Of a stretch of 64,000 nt of DNA, positions 33,200-45,599 are shown piece by piece. Source of the DNA: Gnetum montanum (Eukaryota > Streptophyta > Gnetopsida > Gnetales > Gnetaceae); the NCBI GenBank assembly GCA_015680685.1, contig MNCI01017913.1, positions 890,490 through 954,489 on the forward strand. The letters run 5' to 3'. A program made the position numbers and the translations under genes. How positions within the stretch are numbered: position 1 is the stretch's first letter; each line of letters begins with the position of its first letter. The notes under the pieces are model-generated. The model was not told where the DNA came from. It searched no databases and saw only the letters and a program-made list of their open reading frames with translations.

Positions 33200-35482
33200 T
33201 GTAGGTGGAGGAGGAGCATGTGTAGGGACAAGAGGAGGATAAGGGTAAGAGGTGGTATTCCTTCTTTCATGTGAAGAATGTGTTCAGTAATAATCAGAAG
33301 GGTGGTAGTAAGGCTAGAAAGTAGAGACATGATTGGAGTAGTCATGTGAAGATAGTGGTTACTAAATGTAGTAACCATAAGGATTAGGCTTCTAGTAAGG
33401 GTATTACTAGCTTGGTGGTGCTAGTGCCCATGATTTTGATTGTTTTCACTATTGATACTACTCATATGGTTGTGGTGGAGCTCCACTTAGATAATATTGC
33501 TGTTGTTGGTGGAACTACCTAAAATTACCTTGAGGATAAGGTAATCTTCTGGATGTTTTCCTCTATGTAAGTCATGGATTTATGGCATACATCCCAGACT
33601 CCTGTAAGTGTGACACAATGGGGCAACATCCCCTAGGATGTTCATACTGACAAACGTCACACCCATGATCATCATCTAAGTCATTGTCTACAACTTTTGC
33701 TATTGTAGCAATCTTGCCTTTACCTTTGTGATAGGCACATTCAACTTTTTTGCACATCCTATGCTCACAATCACTACTTTGTTCTTTAAACTCCTCAACA
33801 ATTTTGAGGATAGCTTGAAATCTACTATCCATGAAGTCTCATAAATGACCAAACTTGGTCATAAGTTTAGACTAAATTTTTTAGAGTGGCAAGGTTTTCT
33901 TATTCTGCCCCTCATCAAGTATGGACTCATCCTCATTGTCGCAAAATCGAACCTCCCTCTTGTGAATGGAAGGATCACAATTATATTCCTCTCCACTTTC
34001 TCTTTTTCTTAGTTCACCCTCCTCTTTAGCTACCTACTTGATTAATTATTGTATCTGTTAAGCACTTAGTTCTAACAGTCACCCCTGGGCATAGACACCA
34101 AGGGTTCTCCTCATTTCTGATCAAAGCCAATCTACTATGTGATGAAGTTGATCTAGTTGAGAATAACCATGGCTAGGAAATTTTTGCATCAAGGAATAAT
34201 ATCAACCAATGGCAACATCCAAGGATCCATGTGTTCCTTGTTTCCATCCTTGGATTTACCTTCTCAAGTTGGACACTCTTGAGTACATTTGATATTTATC
34301 ATTAAACAACTCCAACATGGTGCTCCATCATCTAATAGATTCCAAAACTAAGGATTGGTACTAATTCTCTGCTTCTTTGATGAATGTCTTAGGGAACAAC
34401 TTAAGTTTCTATCACTCATTCTCTATGTTTTGCAAGGCACATGCATCTTGGAAAGCTTGTAGATGGTTCTATAGATCAAAGTTATATCCTCCTTCAAATC
34501 GAGAAATATTGTTCATATCTAACCTTTTGATTCAACTATCCTTCACATGCCTTGTTGGAATTTGTACTACCTCTATGATATTAAGCATACTTTGAGTAGT
34601 AAGTAGAGGCTCATCAAGGCCTTGATCATGATTCCTATGATGCCCTCGACTACGCCTTTATTCATGTCAATGTGCCTCTCTTGAACATCTACATCCTTGA
34701 TCTTCCCTTTCCCAATGGTCCCTTTGATCATTTTGCTCTTCTTGATCATTTTGCTTGTTTTGGTCACCTCCATCATGGTCTCACCTTTTGTGGTCATGGT
34801 TAGAGCCAGAAGAAGAAGATGATGATGACGAAGGAGAAGAGGAAGAAGAATCAACACCATCATGATGCCTGCTTCCAACTCTTCAACAATCACAACCATG
34901 ATCAAGATATTTCTTTTTGTCTACATTCCTACCTTCAATTACCCCTCCAGATCCTTCTTTTTCATTAGATCCATTTTTACCATAACCAAGATTGTGAATC
35001 ATCAACTACAAGTTCTAGTTTTGACCTCCTTCACCAAAGTCAAAGAAAGGAATTTCATTGAATGAAAAACCTCCAGAGAAGGGTTCTCCACTAGCTTGTT
35101 GGTATAACAAGAATGAAGAATCTTTAAATTTATTTCCCTTCAAAGATGTATAGCACTATTCTAGCTATCGATCTTGTAGATGTTGTGCCTCAATGGGATG
35201 ATAATCCCTAGCATTAGTATGTTTCGCAACATACTTAGCATGATGTTCTAGAAGACCATATCATATAAGCATTTGGTAGAGCATTGTAGGAACATATCAA
35301 TCGAGTGGCAACACAATGTTGCCCTCCATGTCACACCACCATAGTTGTTCATCCTACTGTAGGATGAAGGTGAAGTTTGGTACATACTCATCAGGATGCA
35401 CATATACTATTTGATATTGTTGAGGCATTGGTTGATAAGCTTTATCAAAATTAGATGGAGAATTGCTCCTATGAGAAGACAT
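33200..35482 (-). pseudogene. A gag, decayed
   Basis: It starts at an ATG near 35482. The N-terminal part includes IVYVHPDEYVPNF. An acidic Asp/Ser-rich region lies near 34750-34860. The core near 34080-34150 parallels B Gag (GVYAQG). ORF 33832-33572 has a Cys/His cluster CDVCQYEHPRGCCP, like the knuckle of Athila-type Gags. Many stops. It leads into the protease frame. Confidence 0.7.
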
Positions 35483-35621
35483 TTTCAATTAGATCAAATA
35501 AAATGTAGTGTGCTTCCAAAGATTATTGTAGTAATCTTAAGATGTGATGTGATTCTAAGGTTCATTCCAAAAATTGAAATAATTTCACTAGGTCCTAGAT
35601 AGCACATGAAACAACCAAAAG

Positions 35622-35640
35622 TTCCTTGGAAATGGCACCA
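35622..35640 (-). other. A primer-binding site, decayed tRNA-Asp type
   Basis: The minus strand reads TGGTGCCATTTCCAAGGAA, one base from the LTR end. More degenerate than the B and A' sites. Confidence 0.6.
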
Positions 35641-35641
35641 A

Positions 35642-36483
35642 TGATGAATGGCAAGGTACCACTACATCCAACCCTATGAATCACTAAGGCGTTTACATGC
35701 AATTCGGTTGAATTCCATGGACCTATAGTTCTCTAGTAAACTAGCTCTTCTAGAAAGTGCAATGGACATTGAGAATGTTCATTTTCTCTCCAACTACACT
35801 TGTGAGGTGAAAGGGTATGGTTTAAGTGTAATTAAGGCACATGATTTTTCTTATTTTATGTTTTATAAATTTGATCACCTACAACATGAATGAAAGGTAA
35901 ATTAATTGAATATCTAATTCATCTATTGCCTAGATAGCCTAACACAAGTAACCATCCCACTTTCTTGGACACATCTTGAACACATATAACACTACTGGAC
36001 TACCAAACATTAAGCGTTTCTGGGTTACCAGGTACTATATGTATGTTCAAAGTGGTTGTGCTTGTGTTCATTAATAACTAGAAATAAACTGCTTAGTTCA
36101 AATGCATTTAAGTAGAGAGCATGAAAGTAAATTGCATTAAAAGAAATATTAATCTATTCTTAGTGCTACAAGGATTGTAAAAAGAGTTTTTTTTATTCCC
36201 ATCAAACTACTATGCTTAGGTACATCAGTGCTTAAATAAAGATCCATACACACTTAGACTTCTTTTATGGGTAGTCAAAAAATATTCTAACTTGGGAGAA
36301 AATAAACTACAAGAGCTTCGCTACTTTGACTGAAAAATGACCAAAAACATGATTCCAAATCGGGAGCCCAGGCACTATATTTATAGGCCAACATATACCC
36401 CCCAATGTTGGATACTTGACGTTGAATCAAGACCCCGACATCGGATACTTGATGTCATGGCAACTAGAAAACATGTTTCATCA
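35642..36483 (-). repeat. A 5' LTR
   Basis: About 842 bp from TGATGAAT to TTTCATCA. It matches 18718-19508 along its length. On the right ACATA (36484-36488) compares with ATGTA left of 18718, a possible target-site duplication altered by two transitions. Confidence 0.85.
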
Positions 36484-36901
36484 ACATAGAAACATTACAA
36501 AATGAAAATGGAGGCAATAAGAAAACCAACTTGCACTAAAACTATAAAAATAAGCTTTTAAGTTGTAAACGTAGAAAATAAGAGTAGTGCTAGGCATTGT
36601 AACTATGGAAAAGATTAATTTTAAACTATTGATAGTAAGTAGTTAAGGTAGTGGTGTGCATTGCCATAATAAAAAATTAATATTTTCAAAATTTTAAATT
36701 TGCATAGGAGAGGGGTAGCCCTACAAATTGCATAGTGAAAACAATGATAAGAAAATTTGATTTTATGCTAAAACTAGTTGCAATTCTACACATTGGTCTT
36801 TAGAAAAACAAAATAGTTTATAATTTTTTACATACATTGGTAGGCAAGGTAGAAATAGCCAATGGCTCTGTAAATCAATTTTTATGAAGAAATTAGATAG
36901 A
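36484..36901 (-). mobile_element. D3 leader, proximal part
   Basis: AT-rich non-coding sequence between the A LTR and the D3 primer-binding site. With 18288-18717 it gives a leader of about 850 bp. No gene. Confidence 0.55.
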
Positions 36902-36920
36902 GGTCCTCCTTATAACACCA
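36902..36920 (-). other. D-family putative primer-binding site (D3)
   Basis: The minus strand reads TGGTGTTATAAGGAGGACC, a decayed form of the D1 motif. Confidence 0.65.
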
Positions 36921-36930
36921 AAAACTGTAA

Positions 36931-38037
36931 TGACTAGAAAGTTCAATGTTAGAAAAAATGAAAATCCTAACATGTAATAGTCTAACCCTAGATCCACTAG
37001 CCTCAAAAAAGGATCTAGAGCACCTCAAATGGTCTTGTTGATCACTCGAAGACTTAGAATTCTATTACTAGGATGATATTATGATGGAAAACAAACTAGA
37101 AAATGCATAATAAATAGAACCAACACCAAAGTAAATTTCTAGAAAATTTGAAGTATGCAAAACATTGTAAACAATTTGTATTAATTCGATGAAAAAATAC
37201 AAGGTTCAGAGAGTACAAGATGTGGAACTATAATTGTTTCATGGTTGCTTAAAAATGGTGATGACAATATAGCTTATTAATGGGTAGTGTGTATCTTGCA
37301 ATCCTCTCAAATGTTCTTAGTTTGTTCATATGTGCCTAGGGCAATCTTCTATTTAAAATGGCTTTGGACTTTTTAATCTCTCTCTCTCTCTCAAAAGTAT
37401 CAATTTTTAAAGATTTTAAAAATTTTAAAAAGTTCACAAATGGATGAAAATTTTGATTCAAATACGCTATGTGCATCTTCATTTTTTTCCAATCTAATTC
37501 TATCAAATTTCTAACAAATTCTTAAATATTTTTGATGTTTTTTTTGGCCTAAATCTATAGCATATGACATACCAAAGTTTTTAAATTTTTGGGCATTGAC
37601 ATACAATGTATTTGGCACATTCACCATTCAGAAAGTATAGCTTATTGACAGCCAACATATGAAGCTATTCATGCCAAATTTGGTAACAAATTTGGGAGAT
37701 TTTCATTGCCCAAACTCCAACATGTATGCCACCAACATTTTTGGCTTCTTGTTGCCAATTTTGGTAACATATTAGCATTTTGAGCCTTCACACGTTGGTT
37801 TCAATATTAGCATTTTGAGCATTTTGGTAACATACTAGCCTTACAACTTCTAAACTATAAATTTCACTCTATACATGACAAAATGTCCAAAAATTTCCAT
37901 GGATAAGGCCATGGGATAGGATTTTCCATGGGAAAATAGGCAATTATTTCTACCTTTAAATTTCCATCAAATTACAATGCAAATTCATGGCTACTAGGTT
38001 TCTTGTGCATAACGTGGATTTTCATTGTGGTGTTTTA
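36931..38037 (-). repeat. D3 5' LTR
   Basis: About 1107 bp. On the minus strand it begins TAAAACACCACAATGAAAAT, matching the D5 start TGAAACACCACTAAGAAAAT with a changed second base. Contains a short (TC)n run at 37377-37393. Confidence 0.7.
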
Positions 38038-39650
38038 GATAATAATACTATATGTAACCATAATTATAATAATAAAAGCACGAATTTTATGATTTTCTAG
38101 AAAATATTTTATACCTTGAACTATAATTCCAATTCCCTTGTCTTCTCCATGTAGATTGTGTTGGTTTGTATTAAAGACCTAATTTGTCACCAACCTCCTC
38201 TAATTTTTCCATCATCATGTTTAAACTAACTATCCATTTAGCAAATTTTTAAGGATAACTTTGTAGCTTTTCAATTTCTTGGGCCTAATACTAAATAGTG
38301 ACTTGAGAGTCATTGAGTTGCTTAAGGAGGTTCTATATTTTTTCCTCTTTTTCTTAAAGCTAAGTGTCTCTTTCCTTAAGATATTTTTGAAAGAAGTTAC
38401 AACTTTCTTGAAGATCATCCTAAGTAGTTATTTTATCTTGAATTCATCAGCTTGAGCTTTAAACTTTAATTCTTGGACATGAAGCTCGGTTAACATCTTT
38501 ATGCAAATACTTTGAAGTTTGGTGAAGGAATTTAGGAGTAGTTCATATCTTTCTTCTTCATCCCTAATCTTATCTTCCTTAGCAAGATAATATTCTCCAT
38601 TAAGAGCCATCATGAAAATATGTTTATATTCTTCATTTATCATCTTATTAAATTAAGATTACTCTAATTCATCCCAAAATCATAGAGCATTATTACCTTT
38701 ATCATTTCTCTTATTTCTCTTTTTTTCTTCTTGTACATTTAGCTACAATGTGATCATAGCCATGAGAATGATAACATTAAATTTCACTCTTCTTCTCATT
38801 ATTCTTATCATTACTCAAGATCCCTTTTCCCTCATGCTTTCTATCAAGAAGCCTACCAAATTTTCTTGATGAGAGGACTACTTCTTCATCTTTAAACTTA
38901 TCTAAATCAACATCTTCAACATTCTTGAAATATTTTATTATAATGTTCTTCTTTGATATTTTAACATTATTATACTCTTGAAGAAACTTTTCATAAGTTT
39001 TCAAGGTTTCTTAGAGTTCATCAACCTTTACGAGATTCATATCTCTTACTTCAAGGATGGCTATAGCTTTGGCATGAAATTTATTTTGAAAGGCTTCTCT
39101 AGATTTGTTGATAAATTCTTAAACTCAAGCATTCTTCACCAAGTCCTTTAATAGCACTTGTAATTTTAGTAACTCTAAAATAATAATCCTTTATATTTTC
39201 ATCTTATCTCAGCTTGAAACACACAAAATTATAATCAAGAACTTGTTTCTAGGATTATTTAACCAAATTGTTCCTCTCATGTGTTGACTCAAGGCGGTCC
39301 TAAATCTCCTTGCTTATTTTGTAACAAATAACTCAATTGAATTTCTTTGGACATAGATCATAGTAGAAAGCATTCATAACCTTAGCAATTGTCACATGTG
39401 GCCATATATCATTATCTTTCCAAATTTTAAAGGTTTGAGCCTTGTATAAGAATTTCTACTTATTATTTTATGAATTTCTATAGGTTCAAAATAATTATTA
39501 TTAACCAAAGGTCAAATATCAAAATCCAATAATTGTATAAAATTATATTCTAATAATTATTGTTTGATATATCAAATAATGGAGGCTTGGGAGGTGATTA
39601 TGCACTTATAATAGATATAGTAAAACTAGAAGAAGTTCTTTCCAAAGGTT
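38038..39650 (-). pseudogene. F copia-type gag, decayed
   Basis: The N-terminus near 39600 reads PKPPLFDISNNNY, the start pattern of Ty1/copia Gag. ORF 39004-38777 (SRKFGRLLDRKHEGKGILSN) is followed by CYHSHGYDHIVAKC, a zinc knuckle whose second Cys is Ser. A Lys/Glu-rich helical region follows at 38643-38170. D3 begins at 38037, so the rest of F is interrupted there and no polymerase is seen. Confidence 0.65.
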
Positions 39651-39669
39651 ACTTTAATATCCAAGAGTT

Positions 39670-39686
39670 CAATCTCTAATGTCAAT
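39670..39686 (-). other. F primer-binding site, degenerate tRNA-Met type
   Basis: The minus strand reads TTGACATTAGAGATTG, similar to TTGGTATCAGAGC, in the same position relative to the LTR start at 39698 as in E1. Confidence 0.4.
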
Positions 39687-39697
39687 TGTGGATTAAA

Positions 39698-42600
39698 TGT
39701 TGGACCTTAAACAAAGGATGAACAAGATGTACCAATAAAATTTGCATAATGAAAATTAAATCTACTATCCAAAACAATTTTGAAAATGTTTACATAAATA
39801 AAAGTAAAGCACATTTAAACTAAGATCAAAATGAAATTCAAGAAAGAAAATAGAATAAATAGAATACAACATAATTTATAGTTGTTTGACATGAGCCTAG
39901 TGCACTCCCTACATCTGTCCAATATCTTCTACTAATAAGTTCCCTGACAATCTTCAAATCCTTGAAAAAGAAACATTCATTTCAAGAGTTTTAAGTATCC
40001 CTTTCTTATAACTAGTATTTTAAGGTAAAAAATATCATGAAACTAGTCCTCTAAACAAAGGAAAATTAAATGAGGCTTTTGAGATCTTAAAGTAGATCAA
40101 ATTACATCAAATACATGTGCTAATCATGCAATACATACAACCATAAGAGTATAGAAACATAATAAAATATATTTTTATAAATTTCAACTATTTTAGATGA
40201 GACTAGTTGGATGAGTCTATTCAGTTGACTGAAGCATGGTTTAGGTGACTGAAGGACTACTGATTTTGACAATAAGCTCAACCATTTAAAACTTGTCGAA
40301 GGTATCATTCTCCAAGATGACTAGCCTATATTTTAACATTTCAAATCTCCAATTTGATAAAACAAAGCTATCATGAATGTTTCTTTTATGCAAAACATCC
40401 TTCTATGTTTCTTTTTTTTCTTAATGAATCATTTTTTTGTAGAATACATTTTAGATAAACTTTTAAAAACATATAATCACATACTTAAATTCAGATGTCT
40501 TTCTTCAACTATTGAAATACTTAATAAAGTTGTTAAAACTTACTTTCAATTTTTATTCTCTTTTTTATTTAAAGAGTAATTTATGTTACAACTAAATAAT
40601 TCCTTCAAACCTTTAGAGTTAAAATAATAGCTTCCAATTCTAGATGATAAACTAAATATCTAACTTCATGACATTTAAGTTAATAAGTAGGATATACTAC
40701 ATCTATTCTTGAATTCATGAGAATATATTCAAAATCTTCAATAAAAGTATCTAGGTAGATATTGTAAATATTTTTTAAAATTAAAAAACTCAAAATAGAA
40801 GTTGATATTAATCTTTGATTCCATTCTTTAAACAATTTCTAGCAAACTTTAATTCAAACAATGAAGTAATCTTTCATGAGCACGTTAAAAAATGAAGGTG
40901 CATTAGTAGTAAAACTATTAACAATCATCTATAATATCTTGCTTAGTAAAGAACTTATGATTTCAATAATTAAAACTAAAGTAGGTCATGGTTTGATAAT
41001 TCTAATCTAAGAGAGATTAACTAGAATATCATTTCTTAAAATCACATAATGTAATAATTAATCTTGTTTATTAATCAACGTATTCTCATTCATTAGTATA
41101 TCATTCCTAGTTCCAACTATGATAAAATCTATACAAAGTTCTTAATGAAAATGTAGTTGTTATTACTTACAAGTTAAAAATTATTTCTTACTAGATACAG
41201 TTCTCTCCTAAGTTTCATCATCTCTAAATAATTATTAGCATCGATAAATCTTTGGATTTATCTAATATAATTTAACTAGAATACTACTTATCATGACTAT
41301 CTTTAAAAGAACAACAAAATAATTTTTTCTATACTACTTAAGAAATGATAAATTGAGTAACATTTAATTACCATAAAAATAGTATATTTTTTCATTAAGT
41401 ATCAGTTAAACTAGTAAAGAAATTCATACCAATAACTCTAGATTTCCATTAAAAAAATATGATGATGATAAACATATTCTCCAAATCTTTAATGTTTAAA
41501 ATAATCTTAATAATACACTAAGCATCTAGTCCTAAAACTTACTATGTTATATTTCTAACTAGCTTACCTTTTTGTTTCAAGAAAACTTTAACTATCCAAG
41601 AGAAAAAAACTAATTGGCATCCATAATTTGGTAATATCACTTTTATTTTAATATCAAGGATATAAACATCAAAAATATGCTAGCAATTGTACTCATGTTT
41701 TTTATCATATGTTCAACTAAGATTAACATATCAATATCTTTTTTTTATTTACTTTTTGATGGTAGACTATAAATGAATCTCTTTTCAAGTATCACATAGA
41801 TAGGAAAAAGACTCATTTTTTTAAAATATAAAAACATGAAAAATATTTTAAATTACTTGAAACTATAAACAAGACTACCTCAAAAAAACCAATATATTTA
41901 GAATTTCACCATTCATTTTTCATTTCATCAATAATATCAGGCTTCTATTCTACCTCATGCTTTCTTTCTTTCTACTTCTTAATCTTTTTATCTCCTATAT
42001 TTTTCTTTTTCTATTTTTTTATAGTTAATAAAGAACACGTTAGATTTACAATGCATATTTTTCCTAGACTTAGCCATTTAGCTATATTAAAAATCATATC
42101 ATGATTTTCATATACATCATAAGAATATCACAAGACAAGAAAACATTCTAAGCCATAAAGTTTAATTGCATATAAACTTTTCTAAAATCAATTTATCAAT
42201 AAACCAATTACAAAATGACTTATATATGAAATCTCTCACAATGATCAACTAATAAAAAATCCTATATTCAATAAATAAATGTAGCATTATGTCAAATAGG
42301 TCTAAAAAATTACCCCTTTTGACAACAATGATTTAGAATGTAGAAATCATCATATTAACTTACTTATATCTCTAATTAATATGTTCTAAATAATGATTTC
42401 CAAAATTCTTATTAATAAGTTATCTAGTATGCCTTTACCAACATTGATTCTATAACACCCTCATTCCAAACCTTATGTTGGAGAGCATTACGTTGGGTAT
42501 AGACCCCCTAATGAAAGATTAGTTACAAAAAAGAGACATAATATTGAAAAAGAATATGTAGTGAGAAGGAAATGAAAGGAAAAGTATGGTGAAGTCATGA

Positions 42601-44177
42601 CCAAAGAATAAGAAGAATTTAGAATGATGAAAGAAAATAAAATTAAATATTTAAATTATATAATTTATATATGTTGAAAACTAAAAATTTACTAAAAGAG
42701 AAAATATATTGTAAACTAAAAATCTGAAATAAACTAAAGAAATATAATACTAACAATGAGAACAATATAGCTACAAATATGAAATTTTCATAAATAGCTA
42801 GCATGATAACAAGGGTCTAGCCATACAATATCTATAAATCTAAAAACATTAAATATAGAGAGATAATGTCTAAACAAAAATGATGAAAATGGTCTATTAC
42901 ATATACTATTCATGTGTGTCTAACTCTAGGAAATATTGTAATAAGAGATCTTCAAAGTACTAATGTCATCAATCACCTCCACACTCCACCTAGTCCTAGA
43001 AATATATAAATAGAGGGGATATCAATATAGAACTAGGTGAGAAACCTTGACACCTCCTCCAACTAAGAAGTGAAAAGATCTCATAGTGGCAAGGTGAGGC
43101 ATGGTAAACCTCTAAAACATGTTATCATAGATCTATAAATAGAGCAAATAAGAGTGTAAAATCATAATAATCCAAAACTAACATTACTAATTAAATAAAT
43201 TATCACTCCACCCTTCAACCTATGAATGAGGAGGCTATCATGCACCATACTCAATGTCAATGTATGAAAAGGTTGATACATGTACTTGGTAATTTTTAAA
43301 TGTTAAACTAAACCAAACTCAATATCAAACTACCATGCACATGAATTTATTAATACTCTCAAATCAAATAAGAGGAATCATCCAAGACTCACCTCTTCTA
43401 TTTTAAAGTATCAATTCTAAGGAAACTAATTAGGACTTACCTATAAATTCTGGAGGCATCAAAGACACATTAATGCATCATAGTGAGGGTCAATTATCTT
43501 ATCATATCATATAAGATAAGGTCTATAATGAAAGCCACACTAATGCATCATAGTGAGGGTCAATTATCAAACATCCCTAGGTATTCCATCTCTAATTGTT
43601 CATAAAACTCAATGCTATATCTAACATTCAAATATCTAACAAATAATCAATATATGACAAACCAAATGTTAATGATGAAGGATCATAAGAAAAAGCAATT
43701 AAGTTCTATAATTCAAAAGATCCAAAAATGATATCAAACTAAAATAAACATGTCATAATGCCAATTGCAACAACACAACTTAAACTAAGTTTAGCAATAA
43801 TAGCAAACCAAGCTAACTAATACAAGATGCCCTAACATGAAAAATAAATGAAACAACACAAACTTTACTAAATAAAAGTACACAACACTTGGAATCTTGG
43901 TGAGCAATTCATGCGTTCAATGGAATATGAATGGTTTTGCAATGAATTATAGGTGTTATAGACCAAAGAATATCAATTTGAGATACACTAAAGGCTTAGG
44001 CTTCAAAGAAGATAACTTTTCACAGTAATGTCATAATAAGAAGAATATGCTTGTTGTAGAAAGATGTCACTTAGAATACATATTTCTTTATAAAAAGATT
44101 TCTTTTAGAGATAAAATATATCTTATGACCTAGAAAGATATCTTACAAGCTAGAAATATGTCTTCCACTCTAGTAAG
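39698..44177 (-). mobile_element. F 5' LTR and AT-rich region of unclear origin
   Basis: The LTR probably starts at TGTTGGACC (39698, plus-strand view, like the E LTR). Its right end was not found. The 4.5 kb are very AT-rich with no frame longer than 70 codons and no recognised protein. AGATGTCT-like motifs near 44060-44165 recall the E LTR. Confidence 0.35.
43466..43568. repeat. Direct repeat, 33 bp twice
   Basis: CACATTAATGCATCATAGTG and the 13 bases after it (43466-43498) recur at 43536-43568 with one change. The spacing is 70 bp. Confidence 0.85.
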
Positions 44178-44642
44178 TGAAACACCACTAAGAAAATTCA
44201 TGTTGTCAATTGTAAACCTTCACCACCCAACTTGAGGCAAGATTTTATTATAAATATAAGGTTTGTGGTCCATGAGTTGCAATCTTGCATACATTAACTT
44301 TTTGGGGCTCAAAAATGCCTCATAAGTTGCTACTGCCTCACTTTCCAAGTGGAAAAAGTAATTTCATGTTTATATTTGGGCTTGGGAAGGCTAAAATGCT
44401 TTGGGGACTCTCAAATTTGGCATTTTCATGGGTTTTATGGTGTTCATGGTCTTTGCTACGCTAGAGCTACATGCATCCAATGTTGAAGTTGTTGGATTTT
44501 CCATTTTTCTAGTAATGGCTAGCATAGTCACCACAATTTCTAACAATTATAGCATGGCTAGCATAGTCATCACAAATTCTCAGAAATCTTCACATCATCA
44601 ACATCATCGCAATCTTTCCTAGTAGATTTCAATAATGTTAGT
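44178..44642 (+). repeat. D5 5' LTR, segment 1
   Basis: It begins TGAAACACCACTAAG and matches D4 from 12794. The solo LTR C interrupts it at 44643. The open frame 44401-44622 is inside the LTR. Confidence 0.75.
44638..44642. other. Target-site duplication of solo LTR C
   Basis: TTAGT here and CTAGT at 45552-45556 differ by one transition. Confidence 0.65.
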
Positions 44643-45551
44643 TGATGAGTGGCGAGGTACCCCTACACTCAACCATACGAATACGAGCATTACACGTGTG
44701 ATCCGGTCGTACTCCGCAGATAGACTAGTTGTGGCATCTAGATAATTAGCCTTAGGTTGCAATTTGCCGTCTTCCCACCTAGACTAGTGTTAACTTTGTC
44801 ACATATGGTTTAGCCCAGAGTGAGGTGTCTGATGTGTTTTTATGTTAATGCTACTCCTGAAGGCAATGGAAGATAATATTAACTAAGCTAAGAGAGAAGG
44901 GTGAGAGAGAATCTAAGTTAGCCTAAGTGTGACGAGCATCTGTTCCTCGATTATCCGTACACATCTTAGACTTCGTGCATGACTACCACTAGGATTACCA
45001 AGTGCAGAAACTAGGTATGCTACTGGGTTACCAAGTAGTCACACTTAAATGCTCGTAATCAAGTCGTACTCATTCTGCATTTAGCAGGAGTTTAGGGTGA
45101 GAAGAGATTAACTAAGAAAGTAGTAATTAACAATTAAATAAATAATTAAACTAAGTGAATGCTGCAATGATGAAGTAATCTTGATCTTTATTTCCGATCA
45201 TGTGCATGTCCAAGTACGTCACATTCAAATAAAGGATGCCGTACAATTACAATCACCACACTGTGGGCATACACTAGGAGGAAAGAGTTGAGAGAAATAT
45301 AAACTTAAAACTTACAATAAAATCTAAATACTAATTCCTAGAACAAGGAAAGTTACCTCTTATTTATAGAAATTGAGGTAGGTCGCGATATCAGAGAGCG
45401 GACGCAATATCGTGGCTGATGCAATATCGCTGATGCGATATCACGGCTGCGATATCAAGGGTCCGATAACTAGGCCTGACAGACCTTATCTTGTATCAAG
45501 GCTCCAATAAATGGGCTCCTATAACTGGGCCTGACAAACCATGACTCATCA
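44643..45551 (-). repeat. Solo LTR C (A/B/H superfamily)
   Basis: 909 bp with TGATGAGT and GACTCATCA ends. Its first 650 bp closely match the B LTRs; the other end is longer and holds an extended CGATATC array. No internal sequence or partner is present and the flanks form a near-perfect 5-bp duplication, so it is a solo LTR left by LTR-LTR recombination. Confidence 0.9.
45361..45470 (-). promoter_or_regulatory. C LTR promoter: CGATATC array and TATA box
   Basis: Five GATATC or ATATCG cores in CG context lie between 45382 and 45468, upstream (minus strand) of TCTATAAATAAGAGG at about 45356-45370. It is the longest version of this array among the LTRs here. Confidence 0.6.
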
Positions 45552-45599
45552 CTAGTGTAACTCTCCAAGGATAGCATAGTTGAGGTAAAGCCTATGGAT
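45552..45599 (+). repeat. D5 5' LTR, segment 2
   Basis: 48 bp between C and E1, assigned to the D5 LTR by position. Confidence 0.5.

Noticed and set aside
39698-44177. Hidden gene or organelle insert in the AT-rich stretch
   Set aside because: No long frame, no rRNA or tRNA and no recognisable chloroplast or mitochondrial sequence.
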